From the NCBI GenBank assembly GCA_026395315.1, contig JAPLYY010000007.1, positions 1 through 12,359 on the forward strand: a stretch of 12,359 nt of DNA, in the 5' to 3' direction. Below the pieces are notes generated by a model. That model worked only from the letters and a program-made list of their open reading frames with translations, had not been told where the DNA came from and searched no databases. The DNA is from Candidatus Shapirobacteria bacterium. GTDB taxonomy: Bacteria; Patescibacteriota; Microgenomatia; UBA12405. This document shows positions 1 to 5,792 of this stretch, one piece after another; the stretch's first letter is position 1; the number at the start of each line of letters is the position of its first letter. Both the position numbers and the translations under genes were made by a program.

Positions 1-1147
1 TTCCCCTAAATGTTGATAATAGATATTCTCTAGTCATATCCGTTAAAACTTCTGGATTATCACCAAAACTAGTTGAGAATGATTTTACTATTGGTTCTAA
101 TAAATAGTCAGAAAACTTGTGATCGAAATAGACACTTCTTAATGTGTAAGCATACCTCGCATCTTCAGGGTCACTTGACTGAGTATCGATTCTTCTAACA
201 CAATCAACAGGTAGTCCATTTTGTCGTCTGATTTCAGAATCTAGATAAAACGAGTGCAGATCTCTAAACGCGATTCTATCTACATCTCCATTTGCATCCG
301 GGATAATCAATAAATTTTGAGCGTTATAGTCAGAGACAATACCCACTTTTGTTGATAAAAATGTATAACAATCAACCACTGGTTGCAGAAAATTTTCAAA
401 GACATAATCTCTCGCTTTGTCGACATTTCTTCCAACTTTTGATTCTACCCATTGTTTTAATAATGGTGGATTGTTAGGTCTCTTTCGATCAACAGAAAAC
501 AAACTAAACCAAGGAACCCGAGGAACGATTTCCGTTTCAGATTGGTTTCTGGTGTTAAAATCTCTCACCACAAAACCAAAACTTTCTTCACCTATGCGAG
601 AAACAAGTCCGAGGGATTCAGGAAAAAAATCAAAGCGTTGGTTCTTAATCCCTTTTTCACTAAGTCTGTCTAGATCTTCCGATGAATAAATACTTTCAAC
701 AACTTTTTCCCTCCCCATTTTCCTAACTATTCTCCCAAGCATTCCATCGTAATGGAGTTTTATATAAACAGGGTTATCAAGGTCATTTCGACAAACAGTC
801 CGTCCACTTGATGTTGGGAACACCTGAAATCCAATATCTTTCTTCCCAGTTCTCAATTTATTGGCCATATCTGGATGAAGAAAAAATTTTAGATCACATC
901 GCTGCTCATTCAAACCTATTGTTACCTTAGCAACAGTACTTGGTCTGTTCCCTATTACTTCGCATTTATCGAAAGGTATTAAAACAAATGGAAGAGGGAA
1001 ACAAGAAATGCCTTCAATTGGGGAGTATAATTTACTTACAGTTCTATGCTCACCGCTTGGAGAGCCGTCGTTTACTTGTCTTTCTAAGTACTGGTAAGAT
1101 TGTAGGATGCTGGCAGGTTGTCTGCATAGCGCCTCTTCTAATCTCAT
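1..1147 (-). CDS. IucA/IucC-like (NIS siderophore synthetase-fold) protein, 3' end missing
   Basis: The minus strand is open for 382 codons from an ATG at 1147-1145 to the left edge, where the gene is cut. The order of motifs resembles the IucA/IucC family, ATP-dependent enzymes that condense carboxylates with amines or alcohols in siderophore synthesis. HPDM (91-94) sits where the family has HPWQ. PTSSGRTV (111-118) then VYIKLHYD (127-134) resemble the conserved P-T-x-S-x-R-T block and the K-L strand after it. GIVSDYNAQNLLI (269-281) and FRDLHSFYLD (294-303) resemble the EAHxQN and RD loops. EAH is not kept (SDYNAQN), and I see no N-terminal HPxHPxxK segment, so this is a short or divergent homologue and activity is uncertain. 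It is divergent from the S66 gene at 1180, 32 nt away. A kinase-fold relative without siderophore function is the main alternative. Confidence 0.62.
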   Translation of the reverse strand, partial: MRLEEALCRQPASILQSYQYLERQVNDGSPSGEHRTVSKLYSPIEGISCFPLPFVLIPFDKCEVIGNRPSTVAKVTIGLNEQRCDLKFFLHPDMANKLRTGKKDIGFQVFPTSSGRTVCRNDLDNPVYIKLHYDGMLGRIVRKMGREKVVESIYSSEDLDRLSEKGIKNQRFDFFPESLGLVSRIGEESFGFVVRDFNTRNQSETEIVPRVPWFSLFSVDRKRPNNPPLLKQWVESKVGRNVDKARDYVFENFLQPVVDCYTFLSTKVGIVSDYNAQNLLIIPDANGDVDRIAFRDLHSFYLDSEIRRQNGLPVDCVRRIDTQSSDPEDARYAYTLRSVYFDHKFSDYLLEPIVKSFSTSFGDNPEVLTDMTREYLLSTFRG

Positions 1148-1155
1148 AGAGAAAT

Positions 1156-1164
1156 ATTATAACA
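1156..1164 (-). promoter_or_regulatory. Extended -10 promoter of the IucA/IucC-like gene
   Basis: On the minus strand the sequence reads TGTTATAAT, a perfect TATAAT with an extended TGn element. Only 8 nt separate the box from the ATG at 1147, so transcription should begin 0-3 nt before the start codon and give a leaderless mRNA. No clear -35 box is visible, as expected for an extended -10 promoter. On the plus strand the same bases offer TATAAC (1158-1163) for the divergent S66 gene, so the site may be bidirectional. Confidence 0.6.
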
Positions 1165-1179
1165 TATTCGTAAAGATAC

Positions 1180-2100
1180 ATGAAAACTACACACCTGATA
1201 CACAATGATACAGTTTACTTTATGTCACCTTCTATGGCGCCTCAGGAAAAGCACCTTCCGACTATTGAAAAAAGTAAAAACATGTTAAACCAATTGGGAT
1301 TAAACGTATTTGAATCTAAAGTAAGGCAAAATTACTATATGGGAGGAACAATATCAGAAAGGATAGAGCAGTTTAACGAATTTTTGGATGGCAATTATAA
1401 GATGGCAACTCCTGTAGTTGGCGGTAAAAGTTGTAATCAATTACTAGAGAAACTTCCGTACGATAAAATTAGAAACTCTGAAAAAATATTTTTAGGGTTG
1501 AGTGATTTCACCTCCATACTACTTGCGATATATTCCCAGACAGGTCTTACCACTTATCACTTTAGTGATCCAGCAGGTGGAATGGGTAATAATCCCGAGT
1601 GGAGTTCTAAACAGCTCGAAATACTATTAAAACCAGATGCTAAATATGATATTACATTTTCAAAATCATTGTCACATACCATTAACCCAGGTTCTTCTGA
1701 TGGAATATTGTTAGGCGGAAATCTATCTGCTATTTGTAGATTGGTGGGTACGAAGTACTGTCCTGACTTCAAAGGTGCAATTTTATTTTTAGAGGCGTGC
1801 AACACCAGTGTCGGGGAGGTAGATGCAAATATAGGACAACTAAAACAAGCCGGTATATTGGATAATATTAATGGATTGATTTTAGGTTCTTTTTTTCAGG
1901 CAGATAAGGAAATTGAAGAAATGAAGTATTCTTTTGCACAGATACTAGATAATTGGGATTTTAACAAGAAAATACCAACTCTAAAGACAACTATGTTTGG
2001 CCATTTTACCGACAACGTACTATTGCCAGAAGGCTTAAAAGTAGAGTTTAATTCTATTGACGGGACGATAAAAGGTCTTGAACCACTTTTCAAAGATTAG
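1180..2100 (+). CDS. S66-family peptidase (LD-carboxypeptidase / MccF-like)
   Basis: This 306-residue protein has the S66 layout throughout. LD-carboxypeptidases of this family trim the terminal D-Ala from murein tetrapeptides in the cytoplasm; the MccF branch cleaves microcin C-type aminoacyl nucleotides for self-protection. Residues 81-89 read GGKSCNQLL, then FLGLSDFTSILLAIY (104-118), TGLTTYHFSDP (121-131), GGNLSAICRLVGT (179-191), LFLEACNTS (202-210) and FGHFTDNVLLPEG (273-285). Glu205 and His275 match the expected Glu/His of the Ser-Glu-His triad. The nucleophile position (fifth residue of GGxxS) holds Cys85, with Ser84 just before it. The NQLL after it favours the MccF-like branch. Length is normal for the family. 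The gene ends 11 nt inside a convergent microprotein gene. Confidence 0.88.
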   Translation: MKTTHLIHNDTVYFMSPSMAPQEKHLPTIEKSKNMLNQLGLNVFESKVRQNYYMGGTISERIEQFNEFLDGNYKMATPVVGGKSCNQLLEKLPYDKIRNSEKIFLGLSDFTSILLAIYSQTGLTTYHFSDPAGGMGNNPEWSSKQLEILLKPDAKYDITFSKSLSHTINPGSSDGILLGGNLSAICRLVGTKYCPDFKGAILFLEACNTSVGEVDANIGQLKQAGILDNINGLILGSFFQADKEIEEMKYSFAQILDNWDFNKKIPTLKTTMFGHFTDNVLLPEGLKVEFNSIDGTIKGLEPLFKD

Positions 2101-2260
2101 GATTGGAGGCTCTTAGATCCTCTTCTTTATCTGCTGTTTTTACTTTCTCTCCAACTTCCTTAGAAACCTTCTGATATTTGGCCCAAGCCTCTTTTGCGGC
2201 CGCTGCGATTTGTTCGGTCGTTTTATTTTCAGTAGATATTAGGAATGCGAGTTTCTTCAT
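2090..2260 (-). CDS. 56-residue lysine/alanine-rich microprotein
   Basis: An ATG at 2260-2258 opens a 56-residue frame ending in TGA at 2092-2090. The product begins MKKLAFLIST, continues with a helix-prone Ala/Lys stretch (TTEQIAAAAKEAWAKYQK, 14-31), and is charged to the end. It lies 15 nt after the radical SAM stop on the same strand, the same spacing as between the two genes before it, which suggests the third gene of one operon. Its 3' end overlaps the S66 gene by 11 nt. I recognise no family; the short hydrophobic start is too brief for a membrane segment or signal peptide. It could be a small partner of the radical SAM enzyme, but only proximity supports this. Confidence 0.5.
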   Translation of the reverse strand: MKKLAFLISTENKTTEQIAAAAKEAWAKYQKVSKEVGEKVKTADKEEDLRASNPNL

Positions 2261-2275
2261 AAGTTGTTGGCTATT

Positions 2276-3172
2276 TCATTTATTTTGAATTAACTTATTG
2301 TTCAACTTTTTTGGTAGATCATGATGATAAATAACTTTATCTAATCCTAATTTCATTCCTCTTCCAGCTAATGCCTTATGAATTTTAAGATCAAGCTCCT
2401 CTCTGTATTTACTAGTGTTGGCACTATCAAAGTCAGCAATTAACTCGGGTGACTCTTTTTTCAAATACTCATAAAGTCTATCTTTGATCTTTGTACTTAA
2501 ATTTATGTGTTCAAACCAAACCTCTTTAACTCCAGCTTCTTGGAGCTTATCAATCAACTCATTAATATCTTTTTCATTCTTAACAAAACTGGGGAGAATT
2601 GGGCCAACAAAGACATAGGTTGGAACGCCAGAATCATGGAGTTGCTTAAGAGCTTTAATCCTTTCTGAAACTGGTGGGGCCAAAACTTCAATAAATCTAG
2701 AAACTTTATCGTCTAGAGTCGTGACAGTGAAACCAACGGAAACATTTTTGAGTTTTTGGAGCACATCAATGTCTTTGGTGACCAAAGGTGATTTAGTTTG
2801 GATTCCAATATTACCTTCATAACCAAAATCGGCCAATACTTGGAGACATTGACGAGTAAGGTTGTATTTAGCTTCTAGACCAGTATAAGGATCTGTAACA
2901 GAACTAAAAAAGATGGTTCCAAAATCTCTTGACTTGAACTTATTACCGATTTTCACGAGTTCTTTTTTAAGTAACTCAGGTGCATTAATTTTTACATCAA
3001 GATAGCTACCCCACTCTTCATCTGGATGTTTCCACCTGGCAATTTGAGCAGCATAACAATACATACAAGCAAACTGACAACCATTGTAAGGATTAATCAC
3101 CCAATCAGAACCAGGCAAGCCAGATTTGGTCAATATTGATTTAGCCTCAATCTCGTTAACTTTTAATAACAT
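2276..3172 (-). CDS. SplB-like radical SAM protein
   Basis: A 298-residue radical SAM enzyme. NPYNGCQFACMYCYA (27-41) contains Cys32, Cys36 and Cys39 in the CxxxCxxC spacing that binds the [4Fe-4S] cluster used to cleave S-adenosylmethionine. The context NPY-x-GC-x-hxC-x-YCYA, FFSSVTDPYTGLEAKYNLTR (starting near 88), IQTKSPLV, and a C-terminal half with the FVGPILPS strand resemble COG1533 (SplB/Rv2578c-like), named after spore photoproduct lyase. The substrate of these non-spore homologues is generally unknown, and there is no sign of sporulation here, so DNA repair is not claimed. AGAGGT on the minus strand (3189-3184) is a Shine-Dalgarno-like site 11 nt from the ATG and overlaps the stop of the preceding DUF4238 gene. 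The two genes are 15 nt apart and probably co-transcribed. Confidence 0.88.
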   Translation of the reverse strand: MLLKVNEIEAKSILTKSGLPGSDWVINPYNGCQFACMYCYAAQIARWKHPDEEWGSYLDVKINAPELLKKELVKIGNKFKSRDFGTIFFSSVTDPYTGLEAKYNLTRQCLQVLADFGYEGNIGIQTKSPLVTKDIDVLQKLKNVSVGFTVTTLDDKVSRFIEVLAPPVSERIKALKQLHDSGVPTYVFVGPILPSFVKNEKDINELIDKLQEAGVKEVWFEHINLSTKIKDRLYEYLKKESPELIADFDSANTSKYREELDLKIHKALAGRGMKLGLDKVIYHHDLPKKLNNKLIQNK

Positions 3173-3187
3173 AGGTCTATTTTACCT

Positions 3188-4147
3188 CTAACCTGAGTCA
3201 ACTATCACTTTGTGGTAGACACCTCTTGTTTTTAATTTTGTTTTTTCAACCCATTTTTTCAAAAGAAGTTGAGAATGAGAAAGTAAAAAACGATAGCAGG
3301 TGATCGCGGTGGTTTTATTTAGGAAATCGACAAATTCCTCTTTTGCCTCATATATATCCGCAACATTGGGATTATGTGTTTGAGACAAATAAACGGCCAC
3401 TTGGGGAGTCAGTACGCAAAATGTTTCACAACCAGGAGCAAACAAACCGATGGAGTTACCATAAAAGTCATCGGTAGGATTGATGTTTGCGGTATAGGCT
3501 GGCTTGTCCGAGGTAATGAATGCTTTTTTTGGTGGCGCAATTAATATCTTCCATTCCATTTGGACAATATACCTATAACTGTCAAAAATTAGTTTCACCA
3601 TCATAGACAAGGAATGTTCCTTGGGTACAATCAAATCATAATCTTTCTTAATGAAAACTTGGCGGGTCTTTTCTTTCCCTTTTGAGTCTTTAGGAATTTT
3701 GCCAGTGCGGATTAGTTCATCCCACACATGATCGTGATACTCCTTGTTGGTGTGGATCATACTCATGACTTCTTTTGCTAAAAGTTCGTAACTCTTTTTG
3801 TTGTTTTCGATAAATTCGGGAGTTCTAAGATATGTTGCCGTAACAAATAATGCCAGATCACTTTTCTCTTTGGGAGTTAATGTTTTTTTATCGGTATTTA
3901 TTGACCTGATAACAGTTGCCGCATTTCCTTCAATCTGGGTAAACAATTTTTCAATCTCGTCGCTCTTATTGCCGTCTTTGTCCATAAATGTGTAGAAAGC
4001 TTTGTCGCCAGTTGTTGAAATTATTGGTTGAAGTCGATACTCATTATTCTTTCTGTCGTAAACCCACAATTTGCCGTTTTCAGAGAAATATTCCAATAAA
4101 AACTTAGGGACATAATGGTGGAAACTTTTGATCTGATCGTTTGGCAT
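3188..4147 (-). CDS. DUF4238 protein
   Basis: A 319-residue soluble protein starting MPNDQIKSFHHYVPKFLLEY. The HHYVPKFLLxxF signature near the N-terminus, followed by GKLWVYDR and a helical region with LFVTATYLRTPEF, is typical of DUF4238. Further on, ITSDKPAY (212-219) and LTPQVAVYLSQT (around 246-257) resemble the family's later conserved strand pairs. The biochemical role of DUF4238 is not known; these genes are scattered and often strain-specific, which suits accessory DNA. The start is the first ATG and is preceded by a plausible -35/-10 pair. It is the first gene of the minus-strand operon with the radical SAM enzyme and the microprotein. A nuclease or immunity role cannot be read from the sequence. 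Confidence 0.8.
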   Translation of the reverse strand: MPNDQIKSFHHYVPKFLLEYFSENGKLWVYDRKNNEYRLQPIISTTGDKAFYTFMDKDGNKSDEIEKLFTQIEGNAATVIRSINTDKKTLTPKEKSDLALFVTATYLRTPEFIENNKKSYELLAKEVMSMIHTNKEYHDHVWDELIRTGKIPKDSKGKEKTRQVFIKKDYDLIVPKEHSLSMMVKLIFDSYRYIVQMEWKILIAPPKKAFITSDKPAYTANINPTDDFYGNSIGLFAPGCETFCVLTPQVAVYLSQTHNPNVADIYEAKEEFVDFLNKTTAITCYRFLLSHSQLLLKKWVEKTKLKTRGVYHKVIVDSG

Positions 4148-4158
4148 TTTTTGGCTGT

Positions 4159-4187
4159 TTTATGAATGTATGTTTTACTTTAGCCAA
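4159..4187 (-). promoter_or_regulatory. Promoter of the DUF4238 / radical SAM operon
   Basis: Read on the minus strand, TTGGCT (4187-4182) and CATAAA (4164-4159) are 17 nt apart, a good spacing for a sigma-70-type promoter. The -10 box ends 11 nt before the ATG at 4147, leaving a very short leader and no Shine-Dalgarno site. The divergent YbjQ-type gene starts 73 nt away. Confidence 0.45.
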
Positions 4188-4208
4188 TTTTATCACTAGC
4201 CATGGGTG

Positions 4209-4214
4209 TATTAT
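4209..4214 (+). promoter_or_regulatory. -10 box of the YbjQ-type gene
   Basis: TATTAT lies 6 nt before the ATG at 4221. If used, transcription starts at or next to the start codon, giving a leaderless mRNA. This favours the ATG at 4221 over the in-frame GTG at 4206, which would lie upstream of the transcript start. No convincing -35 box is present. Confidence 0.4.
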
Positions 4215-4220
4215 TTTGTT

Positions 4221-4508
4221 ATGAATCAAACCATTGTCACCACCACCGATCTAAATGATAAAAAGTGCGAAATTTTAGAAATAGTCTTTGCTTACGGTAG
4301 TTCTAGTGGTGGTATGTTCAAAACTGCCAACCCTCTTGAGGCTTATCCAAAAGTCAGGGATCAACTTGCTGAAGCGGGAACAAAAATAGGTGCGGACGCT
4401 GTAATCGGTGCTCACTTTGATTATCGAGTTGCATCAAAACAAGGATGCGGTGGTGATACCCAAGCCTTTGAGGTGTTTGCTTACGGTACCGCTGTAAAGT
4501 TCAAGTAA
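4221..4508 (+). CDS. YbjQ-family (UPF0145) putative heavy-metal-binding protein
   Basis: A 95-residue protein. IVTTTDLNDKKCEILEIVFA at the N-terminus, a central AEAGTKIGADAVIGAHFDYR, and the final VFAYGTAVKF match the YbjQ/UPF0145 family (PF01906). These are small oligomeric alpha/beta proteins with a conserved N-terminal VTTT and a GADAVIG(h)xhD(Y) motif; metal binding is suggested by family name but poorly proven. Two cysteines (Cys16 and the one in KQGCGGD) are present. An upstream in-frame GTG at 4206 would add five residues (MYYFV), but the ATG fits the -10 box better. The stop codon TAA overlaps the yidD ATG by one base (TAATG), so the two genes are translationally coupled. Confidence 0.83.
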   Translation: MNQTIVTTTDLNDKKCEILEIVFAYGSSSGGMFKTANPLEAYPKVRDQLAEAGTKIGADAVIGAHFDYRVASKQGCGGDTQAFEVFAYGTAVKFK

Positions 4509-4717
4509 TGTTTCGGAAGTTTTTTGTTTCTCTTATTGTTTTGTACCAAAATAATTATCCTAACAGGTGGAAACGGTACTGTCATTTTTATCCGTCATGT
4601 TCGGAATATACAAAACTAGCAATTGAAAAATATGGAGTGGTCAATGGTCTTTCAAGAGGAATTAACAGAATCAAACGGTGTAAACCGCCAGTATTAAAAT
4701 GGGAAGATTGGCCTTAG
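4508..4717 (+). CDS. yidD: YidD membrane protein insertion efficiency factor
   Basis: A 69-residue protein of the YidD family (formerly DUF37/UPF0161), a small basic amphipathic protein at the inner face of the membrane that helps YidC/Sec insertion. RYCHFYPSCSEYTKLAIEKY (23-42) is the hallmark, with Cys25 and Cys31 in the C-x-F-x-P-S-C-S arrangement. NRIKRCKPP (53-61) supplies the third conserved Cys58. Length is normal. YidD is usually encoded between rnpA and yidC beside rpmH; here none of these is nearby, so it is an orphan copy, coupled instead to the YbjQ-type gene. Its TAG stop interlocks with the TAA stop of the convergent XRE gene within four bases (TTAG, 4714-4717). Confidence 0.95.
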   Translation: MFRKFFVSLIVLYQNNYPNRWKRYCHFYPSCSEYTKLAIEKYGVVNGLSRGINRIKRCKPPVLKWEDWP

Positions 4718-4932
4718 AACAATTCTTTGATATTTACTCCTAAGACATCCGCGATCTTTTGAAGTGACTTTAGGCTCGGCCTTCTCCTTCCTGTCTCTAT
4801 TAATCCTATAAATGTAGTACTTAGTCTTGTTTTGACAGCTAATTCCTCTTGAGTGAAGTGCGCTTTCTTCCTGACACGTTGTAGCCTTCTCCCGAATACC
4901 AAGTCATTATTCGTAACCTTTCTGTCTTCCAT
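4714..4932 (-). CDS. XRE/Cro-type helix-turn-helix repressor
   Basis: A 72-residue DNA-binding protein made almost entirely of one HTH_3 (lambda Cro/cI-like) domain. FGRRLQRVRKKAHFTQEELA (13-32), a recognition helix around LSTTFIGLIETG (38-49) and the closing RRPSLKSLQKIADVLGV (50-66) are all typical. The ATG at 4932 is preferred; a TTG at 4938 would add two residues (M-I). No effector or oligomerisation domain is present, so repression is probably by a simple dimer. It is divergent from the two-gene envelope operon starting at 5037. The region between contains a perfect 13-bp palindrome and a degenerate copy, likely operators for this protein. Autoregulation is an inference. Confidence 0.9.
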   Translation of the reverse strand: MEDRKVTNNDLVFGRRLQRVRKKAHFTQEELAVKTRLSTTFIGLIETGRRRPSLKSLQKIADVLGVNIKELF

Positions 4933-4968
4933 TATCAAACATTACCAATCCTTTGGGTTAAAAAAAAT

Positions 4969-4981
4969 TAACCACTGGTTA
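4969..4981. promoter_or_regulatory. Operator candidate 1: perfect 13-bp palindrome
   Basis: TAACCA-C-TGGTTA is a perfect 6+1+6 palindrome in the space between the XRE gene and the gene at 5037. Size and symmetry suit a Cro/cI-type dimer. It overlaps the 5' side of a TATGAT sequence (4980-4985) that could itself act as a -10 box. A half-site, GGTTA, lies at 4956-4960. Confidence 0.5.
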
Positions 4982-5002
4982 TGATTTGAACTAGAAAAGT
5001 GG

Positions 5003-5008
5003 TATATT
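5003..5008 (+). promoter_or_regulatory. Candidate -10 box for the envelope-protein operon
   Basis: TATATT lies between the two palindromes. Transcription from here would start near 5015, about 22 nt before the ATG at 5037, and just inside operator candidate 2. The -35 position is poor (TTATGA at an 18-nt spacing), so expression may be weak or need activation. TATGAT at 4980-4985 is an alternative -10. Confidence 0.35.
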
Positions 5009-5012
5009 TCAT

Positions 5013-5025
5013 TAACCGCTAGTTA
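5013..5025. promoter_or_regulatory. Operator candidate 2: degenerate copy of the palindrome
   Basis: TAACCG-C-TAGTTA keeps the outer TAAC...GTTA and the central C of the perfect palindrome at 4969. The two sites start 44 bp apart, about four helical turns, so both would face the same side of the DNA. Together they bracket the TATATT box at 5003-5008, as expected for cooperative repression. Confidence 0.4.
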
Positions 5026-5036
5026 GACATCAAAAC

Positions 5037-5792
5037 ATGAAACAAAAAACTGATTACAAATGGTTATTGGCTATTGTAGCCGTGCTTGTTCTTGCTATAG
5101 TGTTCGCCGATCCAATCAAAAACTTTGTTCAATTTCAAATTAAGATGCAATCCCTCCGAACTTTATATATCCAATTAGCTTCTGCTTTTGATCAAAAACG
5201 ATGGTCAGACTACTATGATTTGTCACTTCAATCAGCCAAAAGATATGTTAGTCGAGATCAGTTTGCAAATTATATGACCAATCATTCTGCATATTCGAGT
5301 AAAAGTACAATCAACAACACTAATATTACAGAAAACACAGGTACTGTAAGTAGCACTATTGTGCTTTGTTTATCTTTGGATTGTTCTGGCGGTAATAAAA
5401 AGGTTGAAACACTAGAGAAAACTTATATATATGAAAATGGTAAATGGAAAACACCACCTGAAAACGAACCTAGCGAAAAAGCTCTTAACAATGCTGAAAT
5501 AGCATTCACCAATAATTCAAAGGAAAAGATTAACGATGGTATACAAACTTGGAGTAGATACGGTGTCAGTAGTTTGAACTATGCAATTCATAACTACGCT
5601 CTATATTTGGATCAAAATCCAGAAGAACTTACAAAACTAGCCAACTACAACGAGCAATATAAGAAAAAGAAGACAGTAATAAGACAAATTCCACTACCGG
5701 AATATAATCCACCACGACTTCAAATCAAACAACCCCAACAAACAAACTGTTATCCTAATGGAGTTGGAGGATTTAATTGTACGACCTACTAA
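5037..5792 (+). CDS. Membrane-anchored extracytoplasmic protein, NTF2-like domain possible
   Basis: A 251-residue protein with one N-terminal membrane segment (about 9-24, WLLAIVAVLVLAIVFA) after a short basic start, so most of it should lie outside the cytoplasm. LYIQLASAFDQKRWSDYYDL (43-62), a variable Ser/Thr/Asn stretch, and KTYIYENGKWKTPP (128-141) follow the pattern of NTF2-like domains, where a helix with 'W-x-x-Y' is followed by a strand ending in 'GKWK'. That assignment is tentative. A helical region (about 145-210) and a Pro/Gln-rich tail follow, ending NCYPNGVGGFNCTTY with two cysteines about ten residues apart. Cys111 and Cys116 are another close pair. The TAA stop directly abuts the ATG of the next gene. 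Confidence 0.7.
   Translation: MKQKTDYKWLLAIVAVLVLAIVFADPIKNFVQFQIKMQSLRTLYIQLASAFDQKRWSDYYDLSLQSAKRYVSRDQFANYMTNHSAYSSKSTINNTNITENTGTVSSTIVLCLSLDCSGGNKKVETLEKTYIYENGKWKTPPENEPSEKALNNAEIAFTNNSKEKINDGIQTWSRYGVSSLNYAIHNYALYLDQNPEELTKLANYNEQYKKKKTVIRQIPLPEYNPPRLQIKQPQQTNCYPNGVGGFNCTTY

Noticed and set aside
417..1149. Two plus-strand frames (417-689 and 940-1149)
   Set aside because: Both are shadows of the minus-strand IucA/IucC-like gene, which is open for 382 codons and has family-like motifs.
1557..2093. Minus-strand frames inside the S66 gene (1557-1805, 1896-2093)
   Set aside because: They lie fully inside a well-supported gene and show no protein-like pattern.
2104..2122. GAGG...CCTC inverted repeat after the S66 gene as a terminator
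   Set aside because: The stem is only four pairs, no T-run follows, and it lies within the microprotein gene.
3798..3995. Plus-strand frame inside the DUF4238 gene
   Set aside because: Antisense shadow with no start signal or recognisable sequence.
4206..4220. GTG start for the YbjQ-type gene
   Set aside because: It would overlap the -10 box and add residues absent from the family; the ATG at 4221 begins right before the conserved IVTTT.
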